This document shows, in pieces, positions 1-12,570 of a stretch of DNA of 64,000 bases; positions within the stretch are counted from its first letter, which is position 1; each line of letters begins with the position of its first letter. The notes beneath the pieces are model-generated. The model saw nothing but the letters and a program-made list of their open reading frames with translations. It had not been told where the DNA came from and made no database searches. Both the position numbers and the translations under genes were made by a program. Location of the stretch: NCBI GenBank assembly GCA_012932295.1, contig JAAONU010000016.1, forward strand, positions 28,023,290 through 28,087,289, written 5' to 3'. Source of the DNA: Cyclina sinensis. Its lineage: Eukaryota; Mollusca; Bivalvia; Venerida; Veneridae.

Positions 1-2893
1 AAAAAATGTCGAGTCGTTTCTGCACCTACTCTATCAGTTTAAAGAGACATACCTTAATCTACCGACGATATACTACACAATTACTTAAATTAGCTCATTC
101 TATGTAAAATGGAAAATATATGATGTAAAGAAAAACATGTGTTCAAAAATGTTTTCTTAAGACGTATAGCAACCAAGTAAGTGTGCATTGTAATTTACCT
201 AAACCGAAATGGTACATAAAGAACTCTCTATATAAATATAGATATTGGTTCTTTCAGTTTGCTGATTGTACTTAGAAATTTCTTCTGACATCTTGACATC
301 GAGTTCTAATTCATTCAATACTATTCACATGTACATAGTTTTGAAGAAAACGGAATACTAAAAAAATAAGGTATTCCTCTTTAAATGTTCTGAATTTTCC
401 TTGTAGTGTTTTCAAAGCACTAGGTACATGTACAAGCAAAATGTCTGATATAAGCATGATCTAAGAGATAAATAGAAACGTTTTTATATAACAAAAGAGG
501 ATGTTTATTTAAAAACGAAATACCGGCACTGGATGAAGTTTAAAAGAAAGAACGAAGGAGGTAATTATCGATCCATCTTCAGATAAAATAATTTTACAAT
601 TTGCCTAAGTAAACTACGTAAAGTTGTAAATCGTTTTCAGTTACTATGACTTGTTTTATTCAATTTTTAAATCTATTGATAGACGTTTTTAATCAATTTC
701 ATACAGATTTTCTTTTTCCAAATAAATTTTTTATCCGTCGGGCCGTCTGTATAAACAGTAAATTTCATGTTAAATTTCTTAAAACGATCGTCAATCTAAC
801 TTTGTAACCGTAGTAAAAGAGGTCGGTCATAAGTTCTGTAATATCTTTTTAGCCATCATTTGTATTAAATGAAAATAAGTAAATCACAATATTTGTTTAT
901 GTCCAAGATTGTTAAGCCATGAACTGTTGTATTTTATTAACAAGGGGAATAACCGAAACATCTGGTAAACAAGTGCACTATAACAGTTATCATACGTGCT
1001 CTTCAGTCATAGTCTGCTGTCCCTACGTATTGTTGATATCTTCAACACATGTAAGCTTCACGGTCGATCAAAAATTTGATCTGGTCTAATGACACAACTA
1101 AAAACTAATATTATGACGGCTGCGATGTCCGGACTGTTTAATTATGCTACACATTTTTTTTGGATTTCTATGCGGAATGAAACATAGGATGACATTTTGT
1201 TCTGTCATTTTTTTTATCCCTCAACAAAAGACGAACTAATCAGTACGCTAATTTACCTAAAGATAATTGCTAAAAATGCATTTGTAACTCCCTTACAATG
1301 ACTGACACTGTATTTTAGTTTGAACTGTTTCTCACTCGTTCAGATGGCACTTCAAAATGTTCAGGTGCTGACGACGCTATACTGTTATGCATTTCTTATA
1401 ACACAAAACCTTCAATTTCCGTTGTATATTCTTAAAAATGCTATAAAATAATATTTTTTTCAGTCCGCTTTTACAAACTTAAATTCCTGTCGTCTGCCTG
1501 TATTTATTAATCGTTGAAATAAACATGCAAAATATATTGACAGCTGTCAAATTTTCCCGCGCCTACACTTTTATTGCAAACTACACGCTTTCAAGATTTC
1601 TTTCTTTTCTTGAAATCAGCATGAAATTGGTTTAACCTTTAAAATGCTATATTTTTATAATACTATCTAATGTGATGATTTTAAAGCACTGTAGATTTCA
1701 TACTGGCGAGAAATCTCTCAGCTATCGTGAGAATGCCATAGCCTATACAGGCTATAGGCCTACATACACATGAAAAACAAACAATTGCACCAACAATGAG
1801 TTTTAGACAAATTCTAATACATATTCTTAACATTTTCGTGACCAAATTCATAAATAATGTTACACTGTATCAACGTTTTTGATGACGACAACTGGACCGG
1901 CTTTCAGTAAGGTCAAAAACTCATCAGATAAGACTTTCTTTTAGATACTGCACTTTGGGTTAAATATAACTGTTTGGGTATAATTATTGCTGGGTACGAA
2001 AAAAAAGGTTTGACGAAAAGAATCTACAAAGATTACACTGTGAAATAGAATCAAGATCAAGTCGTTAGTAAGAATATTTTTTTTCAATGAAAAAGTATTA
2101 AACATTATAGGTATATTTAAGAACACGTTGCTGTAAGTAAATATTGCGTTTAACATTAGATTTACTCGTCCTCAATTTTATTCGAGCCCATAATAATTAA
2201 TAGACAAGCTTGAAACGTGAATGTGAAATGAAATACAAACAACAATAAAACATTTACTGCTTCAAAAAAATAACTGCCTTTTTTCTGTGAGGATGTTTTT
2301 CCACTCCCATTGTTTCCATAAATCTAAGACTTGTAGACCAAAAATATCAGCTTGACGTAAAAAATTGTTTGTAGCCAAAATTAATCTGCTTTACATAGGG
2401 GCAATATATTAACTGTTTCAAAGGCAATTTTATATTGGCCCTTGATCTACGAGGTGCATCACTGAGAAACCAATTGGCAGGATGCTGAAATTCTGAAATT
2501 ACCAATTTAAAAAAGTCTTCCTTTATTTTTTTAGGATCATTTGGTGAAGAGTTAAGAAGAGATATTGCTACAAAGTTCTCCTGTCAACTTGTGATGGTCA
2601 GTTCACCAAACAGCACTTACAGATTTCCAGGAGCAACCATGCTTGCTTCTACTAGTGTTATTTGATCACTTCAGTGTATTTGATTCATTTGTTTTATGCA
2701 TCAGTTTAAATGGACTTTATCACTGTATATGCAGAAGATTGATAGATTGAAGTAATTCTGACATTTATTTGATACACCATTCAATGATGTAAAATACCAT
2801 ATATAAAGGTCTTTGCACCAGCTATCAAAAGCATCAGCAGACCTTTAGTTTGTCAGGAATAGATTTAAAAATAGCTCTCAAAAACAGGCAATC
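1..2893. other. Gene-free AT-rich sequence upstream of the UBOX5-like gene
   Basis: No coding exon is recognisable on either strand; the open frames are short and low in complexity. A pyrimidine-rich tract ending in AG at about 2515-2533 could be the acceptor of the exon that carries the 5' UTR and the coding start at 2894, but this is a weak guess. No repeat family was recognised here. Confidence 0.4.
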
Positions 2894-4618
2894 ATGTTGA
2901 TAGATTTTTGTCACTACAGTGTACATCCAAGAATAAAGACTGACAAAGTGTCATTTGATGGTTACGAAATACAAAATCTGATATCTAGTAACCCAGAAGA
3001 GAAAAGGAAGGGATTCTTGTCTGATCATTTTATCAAACCTCCAGTTAATGTGACAGTACAGTTTCCATGTAATGTTTCTGTATACAGAATTGTGATAGAT
3101 CCAGAGATTGGTCAGCAAAAGTCATGTGATTTTAAGATATTCACTGCTTGTGAAAAAATGATAGACTCTTGGCTCTACAAAAATTCTGATGATGGAATAG
3201 TTAAATCAGATGGGGTCATCTTCAGCTACGTTGGAAGTGTATCAATGGCTGAACCAACTCAAGTTTGTTTTGTGAATAATCAGTTTAAAGAAAGAAATTT
3301 ATGGAGGATTGAAAATGCTCCTGATTTGAATAGATATCCTTGTGTTGCTCAGCTTAATTCAAGAAAGCAAGGGGGATTATGCAATGCCAGTCATGTAACA
3401 GTGTGTGTAAATAGATCAAAGAATGGAAAATCTGTAGCATTAAGGAGACTTGAGATCTGGGGAATCCCCTCATTGAAAGTTCCACATCCAGTTCAAATGA
3501 CTTTGAAAAATGTGTATCTTGAAGCTATTAAACCAAGGGAGGTTATTCAAAAGAAAGTACCAAATAGTTTGAATTTATCTGCCTTATCTAATGCAAAAAC
3601 AACAGATGTTGATTCACCAACTGACAACAGTAAAGTTCTGATCGATGGTGTGCCAGTCCCTGATGATTTTCTCGATCAAATTACATTTGAAATCATGACA
3701 GTACCTGTCTTGTTGCCATGTGGAAAAGTCGTTGATAGATCGACTCTTGAACGTTTTGTAAACTCAGAAGCCTCATGGGGCAGACAGCCAAGTGACCCTT
3801 TTACAGGTGTGGTCTTCAGTCAAGGGGCTGGCCCGGTGACAAATACCTCACTTAAAGCTAGAATAGACCAGTTTGTTTTAAAACATTCAGAGTCTTTAAG
3901 AATACCTAGGACTCTAGGTCACAAAGATGCTTACAATGCTAGGAAAAATATTGCAGTTCCAAGCAAGCTGGTACACAGACCATCAACAGTTGTCATCAGT
4001 GAAAATAAGTACCCTATTCCAGGTAATGAAAACCTCTTATCAAGAATGGCAGCTGACTACACAGACCTTACTACTTCACAGATAAGAAGTGTTGTAAAAG
4101 GTGACAGAAGCCAGACATATTTGTCAAAGAGTAATGAATCTGTTATAAAGGATGACATTTGTTTAACTATCTCAGGAAGGAATAAAAGAAAGCAGACAGG
4201 GGAAGTGAAACCTCAGTCAGAACTAAGCTTCAAGAAGGTGAAAGAGGGAAAAGGTCATTCATATATTGACTTAACTGAAAATGAAGAAGATACAGTAGGT
4301 ATGAACAAAAAGCAGTTGAAAGTTACTGATCATAGCAGTGTCCTTTCTCAGAGCCTTGATGATGCTCTGTTGTCTACCTTAGGCAATTTTCCATCATTTA
4401 TGAAAAAATCTTCAAAACTGTCTTCAGACAATTCTAATGATAAAGAGACCATGTGCTCAAAATGTAAAACTGAAGTTAAGGGAAGTGATGTAGTTAAGTA
4501 TAAGATGCCATGTGGACACCTTATTTGTAGGCCATGTTTGGTTCAGGAAAATACTTCATTTATATGCAGTATCTGTTCCAGTCAGTGTAAATCTAGTCAG
4601 GCAGTGAGGGTCTTTTAG
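2894..4618 (+). CDS. UBOX5: UBOX5/RNF37-like E3 ubiquitin ligase (U-box plus RING)
   Basis: An uninterrupted 574-residue frame aligns end to end with vertebrate UBOX5 (RNF37, about 541 residues), a nuclear U-box ubiquitin ligase that works with UBE2-type conjugating enzymes and chaperones. Residues 1-195 form the conserved N-terminal domain (DGYEIQNLI near 22-30, FIKPPVNVTVQFP near 46-58). Residues about 256-332 are the U-box (DQITFEIM, LLPCGKVVD, WGRQPSDPFTG). Residues 521-561 are a C3HC4 RING with C521, C524, C540, H542, C545, C548, C558 and C561. The start is chosen because Met1 and PRI at 12-14 line up with the vertebrate N-terminus. The 430-450 linker is basic and NLS-like. It is followed at 457-466 by YIDLTENEED, which looks like a SUMO-interacting motif. 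The coding region has no intron, so the real gene may have only non-coding upstream exons. No disabling change is seen. Confidence 0.93.
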   Translation: MLIDFCHYSVHPRIKTDKVSFDGYEIQNLISSNPEEKRKGFLSDHFIKPPVNVTVQFPCNVSVYRIVIDPEIGQQKSCDFKIFTACEKMIDSWLYKNSDDGIVKSDGVIFSYVGSVSMAEPTQVCFVNNQFKERNLWRIENAPDLNRYPCVAQLNSRKQGGLCNASHVTVCVNRSKNGKSVALRRLEIWGIPSLKVPHPVQMTLKNVYLEAIKPREVIQKKVPNSLNLSALSNAKTTDVDSPTDNSKVLIDGVPVPDDFLDQITFEIMTVPVLLPCGKVVDRSTLERFVNSEASWGRQPSDPFTGVVFSQGAGPVTNTSLKARIDQFVLKHSESLRIPRTLGHKDAYNARKNIAVPSKLVHRPSTVVISENKYPIPGNENLLSRMAADYTDLTTSQIRSVVKGDRSQTYLSKSNESVIKDDICLTISGRNKRKQTGEVKPQSELSFKKVKEGKGHSYIDLTENEEDTVGMNKKQLKVTDHSSVLSQSLDDALLSTLGNFPSFMKKSSKLSSDNSNDKETMCSKCKTEVKGSDVVKYKMPCGHLICRPCLVQENTSFICSICSSQCKSSQAVRVF

Positions 4619-4965
4619 TTGTTAGTGGAGGAGACCTGTGCAGTTAAAGAATGCAGAGTTTACTGTGTGTTAATTCTAGATAAACAATGGCTGACATTAC
4701 TGCACATTACAAACATGGCTAATTTGCATTGGAAAATGATCAGTTTTGTTTGAAACATTTTAGGTATTGATATTTACAGTTTGATGATGGCATTTGCATG
4801 TTATAAAATGGGTCTGGACTTTCATTAGTATATTAATTTTCTGGAGTAAGTTTTCTGTAAGTTTACTGTGGAATATAATAAATTGTGGTAGTTAATGTTC
4901 TAAGATGTTAAGAAGTAGTCTTAATCAATTTTTATATAAATGTTGCTCTGTGTTATAGTTATATT

Positions 4966-4988
4966 AATAAAAATTTTGATTAAATAAA
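4966..4988 (+). promoter_or_regulatory. Tandem polyadenylation signals of the UBOX5-like gene
   Basis: Two AATAAA hexamers lie at 4966-4971 and 4983-4988, about 350 bases after the stop codon in AT-rich sequence. This gives a 3' UTR of ordinary length. Earlier, weaker hexamer-like sites also exist (near 4876), so alternative ends are possible. Confidence 0.5.
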
Positions 4989-6280
4989 TTCCTTTGAATA
5001 ACTGTAATGTTATTTTACTGATTTCAGTTAGTTGTATAATTTGGTTTCTCTGTGTATTCCTTTTGTCATATTTTTACCATCAGCAGTATTTGCAATGTCA
5101 AATGTTAAAGCCCAGTCCAGGGTCACAGTATACCACTGTAGCTGCTATTTAAATTGGCCCTGCCTACAGTCTGACTGTATTTCATATACATGTACAGAAA
5201 AGAATGTTAGTTTTTTTTTCAAAGACATAAAGGTTTTTGTAAACTGCCTGAGTAGTTTTTTTTGTGTAATTCAGTGCATACAAATTAAATCCAATGTATA
5301 AAAACAGAAGCCAACTTGCCACAACAAAAATGTATTATATTAAATGGGTGATACAAACTAAGAACAAAAATAGGACAGTCTTGTGAAGCAACCTATATTC
5401 TTTCCCCTGATAATGCTCAAATGCAGATCATATACAAAAACAGTGATACAGAAAGATGGAGAGTTAGGTCCCTTCAGTTATTATATACATGTAGATACCC
5501 ATAGGAAGGTTAATCCTTGAAAGTATTATTACAAGTAGTTGAACTAGTATTTATATTGATCCACTTTAGAATTGTAGAACCAGTGCAAAGTATCTGCAAC
5601 TTTAATACAAGTTATGTAAACCTCTCACAATAATAGCATCGGTACTCGAAATGAAAGTCGATTTATAGTAATGATGCATATGATGCAAATCATTCACCTG
5701 TGTATAACAATATATGGATTTATCAAAATAAAGAACTAAAAACTGCATGCTCATAACAAAACATTAGGCTATTTGATTTATGAAAAAATAAATGGAAAGG
5801 TTTCCATATTTCCTTATTATGTCCATTATACTTTTTGGTTAAATATTTGACCACCCCTGTATGGGCAAAGATGATCCTTGGAGCAAAATTTGAACAATCT
5901 TTGTAGAGTTTCCCAAGACAACACTATCCACCAATTTTCAGAAGTCTCAGTCTTATAGTTTCTGACAAGATTTTAACCAAGTTTGTCTTAGTCTTTGTAA
6001 AACATCTAGCCCTGGGGATAATCCACCTCAGAGGCAAAGTTGAAACAATCGTAGAAGTCCACTCAGCAATTAAAAGCATGCAAAATGAATAAAAGAGGAA
6101 AAATTAAAGGCCAGTCTAAACTTCTGGTATAATGTGTCTAAAACAGAAAAGAACAACAACAACTTTTAGGGTAAATTTTATATTATCTTCAATTTCAGTA
6201 GCTAATTTGATCAGCGTAACAATCATAATGGCATCTGAAAATATAAGCAAAACACATGGTTCAAGTTTTCATCTAACGTT
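4989..6280. other. Intergenic sequence, nothing recognised
   Basis: AT-rich sequence with no exon-like open frame and no repeat structure that I could identify. Confidence 0.4.
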
Positions 6281-6521
6281 TAACCCTTTACTCCATAGAT
6301 ACGTGTTTTAACGCATATGCGACCAGTGCAGATCCAGATCAGCCTGCACATCCGTGCAGTCTGATCAGGATCTCCACTGTTCGCTTTTATATCCATAAAA
6401 GTGTTTCTGACTGAAAAGCGAACAGTGAAGATCCAGATCAGACTGCACGGATGTGCAGGCTGATCTGGATCTGCACTGGTCGCATATGCAATTTAACACT
6501 TAACCATGTGGTAAAGGGTTA
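6281..6521. mobile_element. Palindromic foldback MITE, 241 bp
   Basis: The two halves are near-perfect reverse complements. Arms of about 78 bases (6313-6390 and 6413-6489) begin and end with GCATATGC and contain matching tracts such as GATCCAGATCAGCCTGCACA. The outermost ends TAACCCTTTAC and GTAAAGGGTTA are also inverted. There is no coding capacity, so it is a non-autonomous DNA element or foldback able to form one long hairpin. Related sequence (TCTGATCTGGGTCTGCACTG) occurs in the MITEs at 42181 and 45145. Confidence 0.8.
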
Positions 6522-7964
6522 AAAGAAAGATGAACATGGAGATACATACATATATTTTAAATATCTTTTTTTATAAAATGCTCTATGTATTCCCAATCTA
6601 TGATACCTCACTTAATCAAACTTGAGAGTTAAAGTCAAAATGGTTTTAAGTGCAAATAAATCAAGATGCTGACAGAACGGTTTTGCTTTCAACCTCTTAA
6701 AGTGTTATACATGTACGTCTTCTATTTCATATGGGCAACATTGTACTTTAGCCTGGAATTCTGACAACGGAATACAGTACTGCATCATGAAAGCTTTAAT
6801 TCTCCATTCTTATAACTTGTAACCTGATTTCTGGAAGAGGTAAAAAATATTACAACAAAAACAACCATGGTAGCATTAAAATATATGCACAAGCAAAAAT
6901 AACCTAATATCTACCTACACATAACAAACCCTGAATACTGAAACCCATGGCATCTCCCTCTGGAAGAGTCCCAAAATTTACAAGTTACAGTTTCCTGTAC
7001 TCGTTTGACATGTATTTGTAGGGGTACATTTGTTATAAGTACTAAGAAATCTTAACACTGTTTTAGAATGACATACCACATGGTGAATATAACCCCACAA
7101 TAACTAAAGACACACTGGTTTTGACCACATAAGTGTGGTGCAGTAAAATCCTAAAATCCAGAACAGCCTGATTAAGCACATGTAATATAAATACCAGTTA
7201 TCTCCCCTTAATGGTAAAATTACAGCATCAAACTGATACACTTGTGTCATTTTCGTACAAAAGCAACAGAACTAAAAGTAACAAGATGAACATCGGAATT
7301 GTATCCAGTGAAGACCTGCTGTTATTCAAAGGTTTTTGGGGTTTTTTTTTTGATAAATCTACATGAGAAAATGTGGATGCTCCATGACAGTGTTCGAAAG
7401 AAATCTCAAATCTATCGACTGATAATTAACTGCACTGCAAAAAAGGTAAAGTTTTCTTATTTGGTATTAGAAAAAGGATTTTCAGGTGTTGTATTAATAC
7501 TGATTTCAATAAACAAGGAATGTTTGATTTATCTTTCTCCAACAGACTTGTCAAATTTCTTCAACCTTAAACAATGCACGGCATGACATCGATAAACAAA
7601 TGGTACATGTATAATATATATGCAGATGAAGAAATGAAATGTTTTGTAAAGCAACACTTCAAACTGAATTAAGCACTTGATTACACTTGTGGTTATAGAA
7701 GCAAGATCAAAACAACAACCAGTAAACAACAACAACAACAACAACTTGTCTTAACATTGCCTTCAACAACACTTAATTTTCAATGCCCTATTTTCTATGT
7801 TCATTTGTACTGAATACTAGAGCTATCACTAAATGTGATTAATACCCCCTAAACACCGCTACAGAACAGAGGAAGCTATCAATTTAGTAACAGAATACTT
7901 CGTAAAAAAACTGAAAAAGAGTTATGGTTGTGTGCAATTACATTGTAAAGATAGTTGTGGTTCT
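6522..7964. other. Intergenic sequence with a short CAA microsatellite
   Basis: No exon is recognisable. The only simple repeat seen is a (CAA)n tract at about 7725-7745. Short open frames here lack composition or motifs suggestive of protein. Confidence 0.35.
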
Positions 7965-9386
7965 TGTACACTGCATTTCCTCTCATTGCGCTTGACCATT
8001 GTATGAAGTTGCATTGAATTAAAAAAAAATAGTTTTCAATTTAATCTCCAGACAAACAAAATTAACAAAGGGCAAATTGCACATCCACTCAATGTGCTTG
8101 ACCATTGTTTGAAGTTGCATTGAATTCCAACCACGAGTTTCCAAATTATATTCTGGAAAAGGAAATCGAAGGAAGGGCAATAACTCTGCAAATAGTGAAG
8201 ATGGAGTTATAGCTCTTATACAATGCACTTTCTCTCATTGTGCTTGATCATTGTATGAAGCTGCATTGAATTCGAACCAGTAGATTTCAAGCTATTCTCC
8301 AAATAAAGAAAACAAAGGGTAATAACTCTGCAAATAGAGAAGATGGAGTTATGATTCTTGGACACTGCATTTCCTCTCATTATGCTTAACCATTGTATGT
8401 AGTTGCATTGAATTCCAACCAGTAGTTTTTAAGTTATCCTCCATACAAAGGAAAACCAAAAAAAGGGCAATAACTATGCAAAAAGTGAACATGGAGTTAT
8501 GATTCTTGATTCTTGGACACTGCACTTCCTCTCATTGTGCTTGACCATTGTATGAAGTTGCAATGAATTCCAACCAGTAGTTTTCAAGTTATGCTCCAGA
8601 CAAGTTAATTAATATGATGATGTGTATGTATATACTGTATATATATATGTTGACTGTATAAAACTATACTATGTTGAGGCCCGCATAGAATATCGGGAAA
8701 CCGAATGCGTAAGCCTCATTAAATAAAGACTTTACTTACTTACTTACTTACAAGGAAAACCAATAAAGGGCAATAACTCTGAAAATAGAGAAGATGGAGT
8801 TATGTTTCATTGTGCTTGACCATTGTATGTAATTGCATTTAATTCCAACCAGTAGTTTTCAAGTTATGCTCCAGACAAAAAAAAAAACTAATAAAGGGCA
8901 ACAACTCTGAAAATAGTGAAGATGGAGTTAAGATTCTTGGGCACTGCACTTCCTCTCATTGTGCTTGACCATTGTGTGTAGTTGCATTGAATTCCAACCA
9001 GTAGTTTTCAAGTTATGCTCCAGACAAAAAAAAAAACTAATAAAGGGCAACAACTCTGAAAATAGTGAAGATGGAGTTATGATTCTTGGACATTCCACTT
9101 CCTCTCATTGTGCTTGACCATTGTATGTAGTTGCATTGAATTCCAACCAGTAGTTTTTAAGTTATGCTTTAGACAAGGAAAACCAATAAAGGGCAATAAC
9201 TCTGAAAATAGTGAAGATGGAGTTATGATTCTTGGACACTGCACTTCCTCTCATTGTGCTTCACCATTGTATGAATTCCAACCAGTAGTTTTCAAGTTAT
9301 GCTCCGGACAAGGTGAACCCCGACCGACCAACCAACCACAGGGTGACTCCTATATACCCCCCAAACTTCGTTTTGGGAGATCAAAA
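7965..9386. repeat. Tandem array of ~145-bp units ending in a CCGACCGACC tail
   Basis: About nine imperfect copies of a ~145-base unit repeat from roughly 7965. Each has a CTCTCATTGTGCTTGACC block, a GAATTCCAACCAGTAG block and an AAAGGGCAATAACTCTG block. Between about 8604 and 8752 the array is interrupted by unrelated sequence ending in an (ACTT)n tract, which looks like an inserted retroelement tail. The array ends at a CCGACCGACCAACCAACCA tail and CTCCTATATACCCCC. The architecture is of a minisatellite-bearing non-autonomous element; the other end was not defined. Confidence 0.75.
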
Positions 9387-10104
9387 TAACAAATAGTCAA
9401 AGTATCAACAATGTGCAAGCAATTCACAGTGCATCCTGTAGGAAAGAATGCAAACTGTCAAACATTTTTTAAGGCAAGTATATTTCAGCCTTACGCCAAT
9501 ATACATCGAATGCAATACAAAAAATGCATCAAAAAAAAAAATCATAAAAAAGAAATAAATAAAAAACCGTCATTCTAACCCAATGGAGCAAGCCATGTCA
9601 CTCTTTACGTACTGTAACAGAAACCCTACATTGCTGTTTATTAGCAAATCAAGTAAGCGAAAGAATAAAGGATAGTAACTCATGCATTAAAATGTTGGTT
9701 TCTTCCCCCATAACTGTAGTCACTGTACTATTTAATTAACAGTTACAAAAGTGATTCTGCCCCACAGTAAACCTTTCACTAATGAAAATTATTATATTTA
9801 CTGCAGGGTTTGTCAGTTAGAGCATAGCATGCACTTCTTGACCTTATACCAAGAAAAATGGCATCAATACACAACACTATCATGACTATAGCATAAAAGA
9901 CCTACAGCAATTTTTTCTGGCATTTGCACATATACTACACACACTTGTTCCTACTCCCCCACTGGAAGTATAAATTGTATAAATATACTCCAAAAACCAT
10001 GCAGTGAATACAGCAAACATGTCTTGACTCAAGATCTTTACCGCTTAAGTTTCATCAATTTATTTAATTCATACAATGATTGGTTTACAAAAGGAATACG
10101 AGCA
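9387..10104. other. Intergenic sequence, nothing recognised
   Basis: AT-rich, with no exon-like frame and no repeat structure seen. Confidence 0.35.
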
Positions 10105-10823
10105 AGAGTGCCATGTTGGCCCTATATCACTCACCTGTGTAACATATTCCTTATAGAAAACATATGTAATCTGTCATCTAGAAATCCTTCTGATTAAGTC
10201 CAAGGTGAATTTTTTTACCTCTACAGTGGATTCCCACTGATCTGTGCTGGTGGTCTTGTTTTTGACTAAATGGGATCAGTTTTTATTTCGTAAAGATTCT
10301 TTTGATTTGGGCTGGTGAAATTTAAGCCACATGACCCATTTTCAAATTCATCTAAAAAATTACCATTGACATTGTTTTTTAATCTACAGCAACCATTTTC
10401 TAATTTACACAGAAATCATCCAAACAAATATTCTGGACAAGTTTCATGGAGACTGGCTGGTTTTCCACTGAATGGAGCTGATAACCTAGTTTTACCTAAT
10501 GTAACCTAGTTTCCAAATCCTCGGAGATATCATCAAAAAACATTCTGAGCTAGTTTCATGAAGACTGGATCAGAAATGTGGCCTCTGAAGTGTTAACAAA
10601 GTTATCCTTTGTTTCGGGCTTCTGACCTAGTTTTTGAACCTACATGATCCAGTCTCCAGCTTGTCCAAGAAATTATCATGACAAACATTCTGAGCTAGTT
10701 TTATGAAAGCTAAATAAAGAAGTTGCCTCTACAGAATTCACAAGCTAAAATATTGATGACAGACAAAGGCACATCACAAGGTATATCACAAAATTTCATA
10801 CACATGTGCTCAGGTGAGCTAAA
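10105..10823. mobile_element. Minisatellite-bearing element with GCTCACCTG-type inverted ends
   Basis: The left end has the block seen in sister elements in this window (GTGCCATGTTGGCCCTATAT, then CACTCACCTGTG). The right end is GTGCTCAGGTGAGCTAAA. The interior holds degenerate repeats with TTTGACCTAG-like and CTGAGCTAGTTTCATGAA phrases. There is no coding capacity. It belongs to the same structural class as the elements at 12571, 19349, 57035 and 60600. Confidence 0.65.
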
Positions 10824-11169
10824 TTAAAAGTATATTTTTGGTGACACTTATAAATGACTAGAAATTGTTTTCAGGAAGCAAAGCAAAAATATATCAGAGC
10901 AAAATATCTGGAAAGAAAACAAAATTCTTTTACATTAACAGCTGTCTGCAAATGAAATCTGAATGCTTTTACCAACATATCTCTAGAATTTTAAAATCTG
11001 AGTTAAAATCACCCTGCTGTTGATTTTATTTCATTAACAGGAAGTATTCTCACAACATTTGATTAAATTTTAGAAGGATCTTAATTAAATTACATATATG
11101 ACTACAGAAAAATACGTTGCATTCAAATGCGAAAACAAACAAACAACAAGAAACATGGCAATGCCACGA

Positions 11170-12060
11170 AACCAGGTTTTCAAAAATGTTCTGATTCTAT
11201 ACTATAGTATGAATTTTGGAATGAAGATTGCTATGAATATTCAAAAGATTATAACATGACATGAAGGAAAAGATAATATTCATGAGAATACATGATAATG
11301 AGTAGGATGTAAATTTCGGCTAACAATACTGTCTGCAAGGAGTATACTTAATAATGAGACAACAATTTCTGCACGTCATCTTGATGTGGTAAACATTTGT
11401 CTGAAGTTTCATCAAAATTCTTCAAAGGGTTGAAGAGTTACAGAGCGGACAGGATTTTCAATGTTAATGTCACTGTGACCTTGACCTTGGAGCCATCAAA
11501 ATTCTTCAAAGGGTTGAAGAGTTACAGAGCGGACAGGATTTTCAATGTTAATGTCACTGTGACCTTGACCTTGGAGCCAGCCATGCGGAACATGCGTTCT
11601 GCACGTCATCTTGATGTGGTAAACATTTGTCTGAAGTTTCATCAAAATTCTTCAAAGGGTTGAAGAGTTACAGAGCGGACAGGATTTTCAATGTTAATGT
11701 CACTGTGACCTTGACCTTGGAGCCAGCCATGCGGAACATGCGTTCTGCACGTCATCTTGATGTGGTAAACATTTGTCTGAAGTTTCATCAAAATTCTTCA
11801 AAGGGTTGAAGAGTTACAGAGCGGACAGGATTTTCAATGTTAATGTCACTGTGACCTTGACCTTGGAGCCAGCCATGCGGAACATGCGTTCTGCACGTCA
11901 TCTTGATGTGGTAAACATTTGTCTGAAGTTTCATCAAAATTCTTCAAAGGGTTGAAGAGTTACAGAGCGGACACAATTTCGTTTGACGCCCGCCCATCCG
12001 CCCATCCGCCCGCCATACCCCAATCTAATAACCAGGATTTTCAAAATTGAAAACCTGGTT
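11170..12060. mobile_element. 890-bp element with 14-bp perfect TIRs and a 146-bp tandem array
   Basis: AACCAGGTTTTCAA at 11170-11183 is exactly inverted as TTGAAAACCTGGTT at 12047-12060. Inside, from about 11369 to 11970, a 146-base unit recurs about four times. Each contains CTGCACGTCATCTTGATG, TTCAAAGGGTTGAAGAG and CACTGTGACCTTGACCTTGG. The first unit carries an extra internal direct duplication of about 84 bases. The long open frames here simply reflect the repeat; a 146-base period would shift frame in each unit, so they are not genes. Confidence 0.8.
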
Positions 12061-12570
12061 AAAAATCAATTTCACTTAACAATATACATGTGATAACAAT
12101 TATTACATGTTAGTTTAACTGTATTTAATGATTACCAAATGGAAGCCCTCATTTCATAATGTCACAACACACCAATTGCATTCTGCATTATAAATAAAGA
12201 ATTAGAAAAAAAGGCACTCTATCAAAAAGTTAATCTACTTATACACATATGTAGATTCAACTTTGTAGTGAGCAAACATGAGTGGAGAGTTTGTCAAAAA
12301 TTGATACAGAATTTGTTTAAAATACCTTGGTTGCTTGTTTACATGAATTTCTGATAGTTGCCATTTTCTCTTTCAATACAGTAAAGTCTGCTAACAATAG
12401 CAGAAATATATGTCTCCTTATCTCTTGTTTATTTACAACATTAACTTTACTAAATGTATCTAGAGCTTCTGTACATGTATGTTAACTTCAATATTCCAAT
12501 GAATGTGTTGTAAAAATTAAGTCAGGTTGCATTCCTGCAGTTTCTATGTAAGCAGGTGAAAAATACAACA
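12061..12570. other. Intergenic sequence, nothing recognised
   Basis: AT-rich spacer between two minisatellite-bearing elements, with no exon or repeat recognised. Confidence 0.35.

Noticed and set aside
11397..11955. Three overlapping frames giving near-identical 60-88 residue proteins
   Set aside because: They are generated by a 146-bp tandem repeat inside a TIR-bounded element; the period is not a multiple of three and no gene signals exist.
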